From IMG/VR virus record IMGVR_UViG_3300009314_000071, positions 1 through 28,049 of that record: a DNA stretch of 28,049 bases, one strand, 5' to 3'. The notes under the pieces were generated by a model. That model was not told the DNA's origin, made no database searches, and saw only the letters and a program-made list of their open reading frames with translations. The position numbers and the translations under genes were made by a program. Origin of the DNA: a virus. Numbering within the stretch: position 1 is the stretch's first letter; each line of letters begins with the position of its first letter. Shown in pieces: positions 1 through 6,456 of this stretch.

Positions 1-120
1 TCACCTTGAGCTTCGCCTGTCATTGTTAAGTCCTCTACTGTCCAAGTCCCGTCAGATATGTTTACATCTCCTAAATCCTCATCTTTATCTAATGTATAGC
101 CACCTGCGTTTACCGTATCT
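1..120. repeat. Direct repeat inside the fibre gene (partner at 698-817)
   Basis: The first 120 bases align with 698-817 at an offset of 697 bases, sharing the blocks CCTTGAGCTTCG, TCCTCTACTGTCCA and CCTAAATCCTCATCTT. Both copies are in the same frame and encode the unit around DEDLGDVNI followed by WTVEDLT and EAQG. The copies have diverged at third positions and in short blocks, so the duplication is not recent. It reflects shaft repetition and could support recombination that changes fibre length. Confidence 0.7.
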
Positions 121-1100
121 CCCGATACAGTATCTGCCGTAATCTCTATACTGCCTATTGTGCTTTCAGCATAAATTTTATCTGCTGCAACTTTTTGAGA
201 AGATACAACAGTCGCTGTTACAGGGCTTATATTCTCCCCGCCTATTTCCCAGTGTGGCTCACCTGCACTCGTAAGGTATTCAGAATCGTTAGTATAGACA
301 GAGATATTCCCTGTTATATTAGTATTATCAAATGTCGGCGACGAACCACTGGCAACATCTTGGTCTATAAAAGTATGGTCAGAACCGTCTGAGGTTATAT
401 GGACATTTGCGTTGTCCCAATCGTCATCTTTTTGGTTTCCGCCAGCATCACGGATTATTCCGTAGTAGACAGTGTCTCCTGTTACAACTTCAGCAGTTAC
501 AGTTTCAGCCGAGACCTGCGTTGAGGTTATAGGAGAAAGAGTATTCTTATCATCATTATCTTGTGACCACAAAGCTCCACCGCCAGAGTCATCAGTATCC
601 CACTCAGGAGCTGTTGCACCAGCATTTACTTCTAGAACCTGCCCTGCAGTTCCAATGGCAAGACGGACCCAATTAGACCCATTGAAGTGTAAAATATCCC
701 CTTGAGCTTCGGAAGCAATCGTCAAATCCTCTACTGTCCATATGTCATCTGCGATATTCACATCGCCTAAATCCTCATCTTGGTCAAGCGTATATCCTGC
801 AGCAGTTATAGAGTTTCCTGACACATTAGTTCCAGTTATTTGACCATCTACACCAATATTGTTATCAGAGTAAATATATCCACCACGAACTGTATCTACA
901 GAAATAGTATCTGACGTTATTTCCTTAAAAAAAGATGATACCTTAATATATCGAGAAGCAGGGGTTGCACCGTTTTCTACGATATATAAAAGGTCATCTC
1001 CTGCTGTAACGTCAGTTCCTGTTATTTCGGTCAGCTTCGCTCCTGCATAAGCGTTCGTAGTCAGAAAGAGGCAAATAAGGAAAACTAACAATCGTTTCAT
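1..1100 (-). CDS. Tail fibre-like repeat protein with signal peptide (3' end missing)
   Basis: The frame is open from the ATG at 1100 to the left edge, so the C-terminus lies outside the window. The protein starts with a Sec-type signal peptide (MKRLLVFLICLFLTTNAYA, probable cleavage after AYA). The rest is low in aromatic residues and rich in T, S, V, G and D, with short recurring phrases such as ITGTDV, ITGTNVSG and VSGDTV, typical of beta-structured phage fibre shafts. A block reading EAQGDILHFNGSNWVRL resembles tail fibre and virion appendage proteins from uncultured phages. A 35-40 residue unit with the core DEDLGDVNI is repeated at both ends of the visible part. GGAG upstream of the ATG supports the start, which lies 3 bases after the stop of the preceding gene. 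Role as a receptor-contacting fibre is inferred from composition and position at the end of the late operon. Confidence 0.75.
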   Translation of the reverse strand, partial: MKRLLVFLICLFLTTNAYAGAKLTEITGTDVTAGDDLLYIVENGATPASRYIKVSSFFKEITSDTISVDTVRGGYIYSDNNIGVDGQITGTNVSGNSITAAGYTLDQDEDLGDVNIADDIWTVEDLTIASEAQGDILHFNGSNWVRLAIGTAGQVLEVNAGATAPEWDTDDSGGGALWSQDNDDKNTLSPITSTQVSAETVTAEVVTGDTVYYGIIRDAGGNQKDDDWDNANVHITSDGSDHTFIDQDVASGSSPTFDNTNITGNISVYTNDSEYLTSAGEPHWEIGGENISPVTATVVSSQKVAADKIYAESTIGSIEITADTVSGDTVNAGGYTLDKDEDLGDVNISDGTWTVEDLTMTGEAQG

Positions 1101-1103
1101 AGT

Positions 1104-1625
1104 TTACTCCAATATCATTCCGAGGTCGGTTTCAAGGTTTATAACAATATCGTTTTCATACGTAAAATCCGTGTCCGGTGCTGTAATTACTACCCAAGCT
1201 GTATCCCATGCTACTCGTTTCCAGTTATTTGTTGAGATACACGCATACCAGTAAGTCGAGTCGTATGCGAGCATTCCTTTAGTTCCAACAGAGTCAACCG
1301 CTGTAGGTATAGTTGGGTCATTAACAACTACCTCATCAAAGGTTCCAGTACCTGTTGTAGTAAGATTTTCTGAACCTATATCTATTGTCGTATTAGCATT
1401 TGAACCATCAATTTTAAGAAACTCATCTTCTATTTCAGTGTCATCAGGACCATATAGGTTCGTATAATAGACCGAAGTACCAGTAATCGTTGTAGCCGAT
1501 ACTTGTGGTATGCCAGTCATAGAGACCTGAGAACCTATGATTCCACCTCCTATGCTTGGACAATATGCTTTAGAAGTCCATAAAAAACTACTTAGAATTA
1601 CTATAAATATAAGTAATTTTTTCAT
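1104..1625 (-). CDS. Secreted tail fibre-like small protein
   Basis: A 173-aa protein with an N-terminal signal peptide (MKKLLIFIVILSSFLW, then TSKAY). The body contains VSATTITGTSVYYTNLYG and KIDGSNANTTIDIG, the same kind of TITG/YY/NLYG phrases as the adjacent fibre gene, so the two are probably paralogous or functionally linked. The start overlaps the last 38 bases of the upstream HNH gene, and no strong ribosome site lies in front of it, which suggests that the HNH gene arrived later. Role as a fibre or fibre-accessory protein is inferred; no catalytic motif is visible. Confidence 0.6.
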   Translation of the reverse strand: MKKLLIFIVILSSFLWTSKAYCPSIGGGIIGSQVSMTGIPQVSATTITGTSVYYTNLYGPDDTEIEDEFLKIDGSNANTTIDIGSENLTTTGTGTFDEVVVNDPTIPTAVDSVGTKGMLAYDSTYWYACISTNNWKRVAWDTAWVVITAPDTDFTYENDIVINLETDLGMILE

Positions 1626-2208
1626 TAAATAGTTTTTCCCAATATTCTCTATTATGATGAGTTTTGTTATGGCAATTTTTACATAAAGAAATTAAATTAT
1701 GGGGTATATTACATTTTTTATCATAATTTATATGATGAATGTGCAATTTTTCTAAACATTCTACTTCAGGGCAATTACATAATTGACATCTTCTACCATC
1801 TCGATTACGAATTTGTTCTTTTAAAGATTTATTAAAATCAGAGGTATAGGGTTCAAAAGAAGAACCATTTATCCAAGAATGACTTTTTTTACCCTGAATT
1901 CCCCTATTCCATCCTTGTCCTATTTTCAATCCCCTTAAATTTAGTCGTTTCTTTCTATCTTTATTATATTTCATTCCCGTATTCCAAGTTTTCTGTCCAA
2001 TATGAGATTCTCTAAGAGACCGCCTTAAGATATTTAACTCTTGCAAATTTTTCCAAATAGTTCCCGCACAAACACCGAATAATATTGCTATTTTTCGAAT
2101 AGACTTTTGTTCTACAATATAAAATTGATATAATTCCTTTTTACAAAATATATAAACTTTATCTTTTTTTCTTTTCCATGCTTTTATATTTTTATTCATA
2201 GGCATCAT
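1588..2208 (-). CDS. HNH homing endonuclease (copy 1)
   Basis: A 206-aa protein with a C-terminal HNH nuclease: CQLC zinc ligands, then HIHHINYDKK, then a second CKNCH pair at roughly residues 141-183. Near residues 26-60 a helix-turn-helix-like segment (SIRKIAILFGV, then TIWKNLQEL) may bind the target. A linker SWINGSSFEPY is shared with copy 2 at 5410-6000, so the two are related. It is collinear with the structural genes, has no promoter of its own, and overlaps the next gene by 38 bases. The ATGA at 2208 overlaps the stop of a short upstream reading frame, suggesting translational coupling. Free-standing rather than intronic: no split gene could be found around it. Confidence 0.9.
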   Translation of the reverse strand: MMPMNKNIKAWKRKKDKVYIFCKKELYQFYIVEQKSIRKIAILFGVCAGTIWKNLQELNILRRSLRESHIGQKTWNTGMKYNKDRKKRLNLRGLKIGQGWNRGIQGKKSHSWINGSSFEPYTSDFNKSLKEQIRNRDGRRCQLCNCPEVECLEKLHIHHINYDKKCNIPHNLISLCKNCHNKTHHNREYWEKLFNEKITYIYSNSK

Positions 2209-2263
2209 TTGCGAATAATAAAACTAGCACCGTCACCGCCGCCAGTATGAATAATCTTTTCAT
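2192..2263 (-). CDS. 23-codon signal peptide-like reading frame, possible gene remnant
   Basis: The frame reads MKRLFILAAVTVLVLLFAND then AYE and stop. It is a nearly perfect Sec signal peptide ending in the same AY motif found at the cleavage sites of the neighbouring secreted proteins. It stops where the HNH gene begins, overlapping its first 17 bases. The likeliest reading is the 5' remnant of a secreted-protein gene cut off when the HNH gene inserted. A tiny membrane peptide is the alternative. A second frame (2205-2306) competes for the same bases. Confidence 0.35.
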   Translation of the reverse strand: MKRLFILAAVTVLVLLFANDAYE

Positions 2264-2306
2264 GTTTCTTTTTTTTCTTTTTCTTCTCTTTGGCTTGATT
2301 TTTCAT
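2205..2306 (-). CDS. 33-aa lysine-run peptide frame before the HNH gene
   Basis: The ATG at 2306 opens a 33-codon frame with a run of seven lysines (KEKKKKKKKHEK) followed by IIHTGGGDGASFIIRK. Its TGA overlaps the ATG of the HNH gene in an ATGA arrangement, which would allow coupled translation. It overlaps the 23-codon signal peptide frame, so only one of the two is likely to be meaningful. No family is recognised. Confidence 0.3.
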   Translation of the reverse strand: MKNQAKEKKKKKKKHEKIIHTGGGDGASFIIRK

Positions 2307-2323
2307 GGTTTATAGGGTATACT
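2295..2323 (+). promoter_or_regulatory. Sigma70-like promoter, plus strand
   Basis: TTGATT at 2295-2300 and TATACT at 2318-2323 are separated by exactly 17 bases. It points rightward, against the surrounding structural genes. The predicted transcription start falls at about 2330, on the ATG of the small frame that follows. Confidence 0.5.
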
Positions 2324-2329
2324 ATTACT

Positions 2330-2449
2330 ATGGTAATATATGACAAAATAGCCGACTTTTTTTGTTGGATAGGTTATGGAATATTGTTAATTCTATCATT
2401 TGTTGCTGGCTTCTTTATAATGGACATATTTGCCAGAATCCTATCTTAA
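2330..2449 (+). CDS. Small single-span membrane protein on the opposite strand
   Basis: A 39-aa frame with a hydrophobic span of about 20 residues (WIGYGILLILSFVAGFFIMD) flanked by short polar ends. It occupies the 237-base gap between the HNH gene and the 434-aa gene, on the opposite strand. A well-spaced sigma70 promoter ends 6 bases before its ATG, so the transcript would have almost no leader. No Shine-Dalgarno could be used. Its stop overlaps the stop of the minus-strand neighbour by a few bases. It resembles a moron-type accessory gene, but size and lack of homology evidence keep this tentative. Confidence 0.4.
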   Translation: MVIYDKIADFFCWIGYGILLILSFVAGFFIMDIFARILS

Positions 2450-3750
2450 CCTCCACCTCCACCTAAAGTTCTTAATAAACGATAAAAAATACCATATCTT
2501 GCTAAACCTCCAGCGCCTCTTTTTATTGCTTGCCTTGCCTTAAACTTACTCATATCTCTTATAAGTTTGTGAGTATTCTTATACAAAATTCCCACATCTT
2601 TTTGCAATTCTTTGGAAACGTAAGGACGTAATTGTCTTATCTGTTGAGGTGCTTTTCTGAGCAATTCTCTTATCCCTGCAGTTTTTGCTCCTCTTTCATA
2701 AGCTGAAACAAGTGCTCCAGTTTTCACTTCTCCTTTTCTACCAACCATTCTTCCGACTTTTTTAATAATAGGATAAATATTTTGATGAGCATATGCATCA
2801 AGTTGTTGCAAACGAACTTTTAGAGCATCGTCTACTGTTCCAATCGAATCATACATTAAATTCTTCATCTTTCCGTATAAACCTTTTGCTGTTATCTTAT
2901 AATTTATTGTTCCACCTTTACCTATTGCTTGTTCCTGCCAAACATAATTTGGAACTCTTTTCTGAAGTATTTGTAAAACTTGTTTAGCTTTACCAATGGT
3001 ATCAATTCGCCCACCAACTATATCATCTATTTCATTTAAAACAAAATCAGGTAATCGTGCTTTCAATATAAAATCATCTATCTGACTTGGATTTACAGGA
3101 ATATTATCTGCTGTGGTATATATATCAGCATATGTTCTTCCTAAGGCATCATCTAATCTATTAACTATATTTCTTGCATCAGTTGCCCTTTGCGTTATCC
3201 ACCTATCTGTCATCAAGCGTGGTGCTTTTGTTTTCGCAAATCGTTCAAATTGTCCGAGTGCTCCTCGTGTCGCTACATCGAATAATGCTGCATTTGTAAC
3301 GAGTCCCATTGTAGCAGCTACGGGTTCTGGAACACCCAACCGTCTATAAGGGTCGCCAAATTCTGCAAGACGTTGTCCCGAAAACCCAAGACGAGCTGCT
3401 CGTCCCACTTCTTTTACTCTTTCAATTCCTGCTTGTAATCTTTCCTGTTCCTGTTCTGGTCTTAAAGGTACTCCAAGAGAAGGAGGAATGTAACTGGGCA
3501 TACGAGCTTGAATTTCTTGTGCTTCTAATACAGGTACAGCTAATCCAGCTTCAACTCGTTGAAATGGAACCGCTGCAGCTTTAAAAGCAGTTAAGGGAGC
3601 TTTTAATAAACCTGGTAACCCTGGTCTAAAAGGCGTACGTAATTCTTCTCTTAAAGTTTCAATAGCAGGTTTTCTAACTGCAATTTGTTGTTCCAATCCG
3701 TCCAAATATTCAAATTTGGAATCTTTCTCATCTAAATATTCAAATGGCAT
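2446..3750 (-). CDS. Probable internal virion/ejection protein, 434 aa
   Basis: No family is recognised with certainty. The N-terminus has an internal repeat (FEYLDEKD then FEYLDGLE), followed by proline-rich and helical, Ala/Gln/Arg-rich sequence and a very basic C-terminal third ending in GGGGG. Soluble helical proteins of this sort placed after the tail hub gene are often internal virion or DNA-ejection proteins in podoviruses. The ATG overlaps the stop of the upstream gene by one base (TAATG), so the two are translationally coupled. Confidence 0.6.
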   Translation of the reverse strand: MPFEYLDEKDSKFEYLDGLEQQIAVRKPAIETLREELRTPFRPGLPGLLKAPLTAFKAAAVPFQRVEAGLAVPVLEAQEIQARMPSYIPPSLGVPLRPEQEQERLQAGIERVKEVGRAARLGFSGQRLAEFGDPYRRLGVPEPVAATMGLVTNAALFDVATRGALGQFERFAKTKAPRLMTDRWITQRATDARNIVNRLDDALGRTYADIYTTADNIPVNPSQIDDFILKARLPDFVLNEIDDIVGGRIDTIGKAKQVLQILQKRVPNYVWQEQAIGKGGTINYKITAKGLYGKMKNLMYDSIGTVDDALKVRLQQLDAYAHQNIYPIIKKVGRMVGRKGEVKTGALVSAYERGAKTAGIRELLRKAPQQIRQLRPYVSKELQKDVGILYKNTHKLIRDMSKFKARQAIKRGAGGLARYGIFYRLLRTLGGGGG

Positions 3751-4892
3751 TATCTTACCCTCGCTCTTTTTCCACCAATCATAATTAAAGTTCCCTTTGG
3801 TAGATTAGCTGCTTCAGCTTCAGCTTCAGTAGCAAAATTCTTTATTTTTCTAGTACTTGGCATCTCGAATCCTGGCAATATTCGTGCTTTTTCAGCAGGT
3901 GCTTTTAAAACATCACTTACTAAACCTTCAAGTTCTCTTTCTTCAAATGGAGTTAAATCATATCCTGCCATAAGTGATTCTGCAGGAATATTATCTAATT
4001 CCTCCTGAGACATAGCATTTAATCTATCAGGAGTATAGCCACTTTGTTTGAATGCTTTAGAGAGTTTATAAGCATTTCTAATACTCTGAGCAACTTTAGC
4101 TGCAAACATATCAGGTGGGTCAAATCTTGTAGGTAAAGTAGCTTGTATCATACCGATAACCCCACGAATTACCCTATTTTGACCTGTTAAAATACTATTT
4201 AATCTAAATGTTGTTTCTGTTCTTTGTCCTTCAAAAGCAGCAGTTCTACCAGCACCAGGACGAAAAGTTTTAGCTGCTATTGCTCCTCTTATGCCAGGTC
4301 CAAGCCCTAATCCTTCTTGTTCCTCTGCCATACCTTTTCCTTGACTCACAATACCACGAAAGGCAGATACAGTTTCCCTCAAATGCCGACTTCGCTTTAA
4401 TTGCTCTACTCGTTCTTTCCCTTTTGCCTTAACTTCTTGTTCAGCCTGTTTTATTTGAATTTTCCGTCTTTCAGAAGGAGGTAAACCTGGAACCCCAGGA
4501 GGTACTGCAACTGGAGGTGTTGGAGGAACTTGTGGTACAGCTTGTGGGACAGTAGGAGCTTGCACAGCTGGTTGCCCTTGATAAAATTCTAAATCTTCTT
4601 GAGCTTGTATATCTTTTAGTTTTTCAGCAGGACTTTTTTGTTCATAAGAAATTGTTCCATCTGCTCCTATCTTGAGTTTCCAATCTCCAAGAGGTCCATT
4701 ACCCCCTTGTCTTAAATTCTCTATCAATTCTTTTTGTCTTCTACGAGCTAAACCTGACTTAAATTCTTCTTGTATTAAAAGTGGCAATAATTGTTGTTGT
4801 ATTCCCGCCATAGGACTTATTGCTTGACCTACAAGTTGTCCTAACTGTCCATAATCTATTTGTGGTCTTTGTGGAAGTGTTACTACTGGCAT
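3750..4892 (-). CDS. Probable internal virion protein with proline-rich hinge, 380 aa
   Basis: The N-terminal 130 residues are Gln/Leu-rich and helical. Residues about 118-160 form a Pro/Val hinge (TVPQAVPQVPPTPPVAVPPG). A highly charged helical segment (KQAEQEVKAKGKERVEQLKR) follows. The C-terminus has EAEAANLPKGTLIMIGGKRA, which resembles small C-terminal modules of uncharacterised phage virion proteins. GGGGGA lies before the ATG. It lies in an operon with the 163-aa and 434-aa genes, so a shared role in the internal core or ejection apparatus is inferred. No catalytic motif is seen. Confidence 0.6.
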   Translation of the reverse strand: MPVVTLPQRPQIDYGQLGQLVGQAISPMAGIQQQLLPLLIQEEFKSGLARRRQKELIENLRQGGNGPLGDWKLKIGADGTISYEQKSPAEKLKDIQAQEDLEFYQGQPAVQAPTVPQAVPQVPPTPPVAVPPGVPGLPPSERRKIQIKQAEQEVKAKGKERVEQLKRSRHLRETVSAFRGIVSQGKGMAEEQEGLGLGPGIRGAIAAKTFRPGAGRTAAFEGQRTETTFRLNSILTGQNRVIRGVIGMIQATLPTRFDPPDMFAAKVAQSIRNAYKLSKAFKQSGYTPDRLNAMSQEELDNIPAESLMAGYDLTPFEERELEGLVSDVLKAPAEKARILPGFEMPSTRKIKNFATEAEAEAANLPKGTLIMIGGKRARVR

Positions 4893-4901
4893 ATATTCCC
4901 C

Positions 4902-5393
4902 CTATAATTCTGGTTGTATTTCTTTTCCTTCGTCTAAATATCGTTGTAATAATGGTTGTAATGCCTGTGCTTGTAAATAACTTGATGCTATAGGAGCACC
5001 AAAAGATAATAAGTTTTGTAACATTCCTGGCCCTTGAGGTTGAACTGTAGTTAGGGGTTGAGGAGTAATCCCTGCAAGAAGTTGAGCATAGTTTTGCCTT
5101 GCTCGGGCTTGCAAGCCTGTTACATCTGTTGCTACGCCACGAGCTGAACGTCCTAATGCTGCGACTTCAGGAGTTGAGCCAATACCAAGCCCTCGTCTTG
5201 CACGATAGGTTTCCTGAATACCAGGCATAAGTTCCTGAAATCTTTGTTGCCCAAATTCTTCAAGCCCAGGAACACCTTCTTGTGTGCCTTGATAAAGTAA
5301 ATCATACAACTGTTGATACTGAGGGGTTGTTGTAGTTCTTATATCAGGACCCTTTTGCTGTAAACCAAGAAACTTCATTAAATTAAATGGCAT
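4902..5393 (-). CDS. Probable internal virion/tail protein, 163 aa
   Basis: A Gln- and Leu-rich, mostly helical protein (YQQLYDLLYQGTQEGVPGLE; LGIGSTPEVAALGRSARGVA) ending in hydrophobic helices around SFGAPIASSYLQAQALQPLL. It starts with MPFNLMKFLGLQQKG and has a perfect AAAGGAGG site. Size, composition and position before two similar genes fit the smallest of a three-gene set of ejection-type proteins, but homology cannot be shown from the sequence alone. Confidence 0.6.
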   Translation of the reverse strand: MPFNLMKFLGLQQKGPDIRTTTTPQYQQLYDLLYQGTQEGVPGLEEFGQQRFQELMPGIQETYRARRGLGIGSTPEVAALGRSARGVATDVTGLQARARQNYAQLLAGITPQPLTTVQPQGPGMLQNLLSFGAPIASSYLQAQALQPLLQRYLDEGKEIQPEL

Positions 5394-5409
5394 TATTTCC
5401 TCCTTTGTC

Positions 5410-6000
5410 TTAGAAATTCACATTCACTTTATTTTGAAAATATTCTGTCCAATATTTACGATTTGTATTTACATGACTATTGCAACCTTGACATAAAGCT
5501 ATTAAATTATTTCTATTTGTATTCTTTTTATTATAATCAATATGGTGAACATCTAACTTACGAACACACTCTATTTGAGGTACTCCGCATAACTGACAAG
5601 TATAATTATCTCTTTGACGTATAAGTTCTCTTAATGCCCAAAATTCTCTACCATATGGTTCAAAAGATTTACCACCTTTCCAACTTGGCGAATCTGGTGT
5701 CTTTCTCCATTTAAATAAACACTTCCGAGAACAAAACATTTTTTTCTTCAATCTCGTTTTCCATCGCCAAGTAAAGCCTGGAGTTGAAAATACTTTTCCG
5801 CATAGATAACAATTACATTGAACCTTAGTAGTTTTGCCTCTATTCGCATGATAACACTTCTTGGAACAAAATTTTCTCCCTGGATATACTGAACCAAATA
5901 TTTTTTTACATTCTTCACAAGTATATGGATATTCTCTATGTCCTCTATTCCAAGGTATCCATCCTTTGGTAAATCTACCTTTATTTGTTCTTTTGTCCAT
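5410..6000 (-). CDS. HNH homing endonuclease with N-terminal zinc fingers (copy 2)
   Basis: 196 aa. Two treble-clef-like zinc modules come first (CEECKKIF with FCSKKC, and CYLCGKVF with FCSRKC, residues about 28-93). A linker WKGGKSFEPYGREFW follows, and then an HNH domain: CQLC, LDVHHIDYNKKN, CQGC at about residues 135-176. The linker and HNH domain are clearly related to copy 1 at 1588-2208. It overlaps the upstream YkgJ-like gene by 20 bases and has only a weak ribosome site. It lies between genes and does not interrupt one. Confidence 0.9.
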   Translation of the reverse strand: MDKRTNKGRFTKGWIPWNRGHREYPYTCEECKKIFGSVYPGRKFCSKKCYHANRGKTTKVQCNCYLCGKVFSTPGFTWRWKTRLKKKMFCSRKCLFKWRKTPDSPSWKGGKSFEPYGREFWALRELIRQRDNYTCQLCGVPQIECVRKLDVHHIDYNKKNTNRNNLIALCQGCNSHVNTNRKYWTEYFQNKVNVNF

Positions 6001-6268
6001 TTTTTCGCCTTTGACGCAGAAATTCGCAGAAAGCCTTTTGTAATTCTATATAGTCCACCCAACTTGATACAAGTGAACCCCCAGTTATTCGCCACATACG
6101 ATATACTGAGCACATAACTGGACGTTTATCATAGATTTCACATTTATTATCTTCAGTTAAGAATCTACACTTTATTGTCCGACAGCAAGCTCCGCAACAG
6201 GAACAGTCAAACTTTATGTTAGGTTCGTCGATTTTATTGAGTTGTTTATCTTCACTACAAACTTCCAT
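5981..6268 (-). CDS. YkgJ-family cysteine cluster protein
   Basis: 95 aa with the signature of the YkgJ/UPF0153 family: CSCCGACCRTIKC near residues 22-34, then CEIYDKRPVMC near residues 43-53. The family is thought to bind zinc or an iron-sulphur cluster through these cysteines; its biochemical role is poorly known. GGGGGA directly upstream supports the ATG although it lies 55 bases inside the preceding gene. It may have entered together with the adjoining HNH gene, because both overlap their neighbours while the flanking virion genes are otherwise neatly spaced. Confidence 0.8.
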   Translation of the reverse strand: MEVCSEDKQLNKIDEPNIKFDCSCCGACCRTIKCRFLTEDNKCEIYDKRPVMCSVYRMWRITGGSLVSSWVDYIELQKAFCEFLRQRRKNGQKNK

Positions 6269-6456
6269 GTTCCCCCGTCGTTTACAAATACTGCTTGACC
6301 TTCATCTAAATCAGCCGTACTAGGCATTGAACTTAAATATAAGTTATCACCACTACTTGGATTTTGTAGATTTAGAGAATTCCTACCTAATTTTTCGATA
6401 GCCTTCTTAATTGCAAACAAATTTAAAGAATTTATCTTTCCTAACTGTATTGGCAT
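6214..6456 (-). CDS. Small tail-associated protein, 80 aa
   Basis: The N-terminal half is a charged helix (LNLFAIKKAIEKLG). The C-terminal half reads STADLDEGQAVFVNDGGTWK, a short beta module seen in many small phage virion proteins encoded next to tail hub genes. The ATG overlaps the stop of the 1028-aa gene by one base. Function unknown; virion association is inferred from neighbours. Confidence 0.6.
   Translation of the reverse strand: MPIQLGKINSLNLFAIKKAIEKLGRNSLNLQNPSSGDNLYLSSMPSTADLDEGQAVFVNDGGTWKFVVKINNSIKSTNLT

Noticed and set aside
195-705. Two plus-strand frames opposite the fibre gene
   Set aside because: Both lie opposite a continuous fibre-like frame with signal peptide and repeats; they have no ribosome site and unlikely composition.
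1588-2208. HNH copy 1 as an intron-borne gene
   Set aside because: The flanking genes each have their own start and stop, and no two fragments rejoin to a recognisable protein. The adjacent signal peptide frame looks like a remnant instead.
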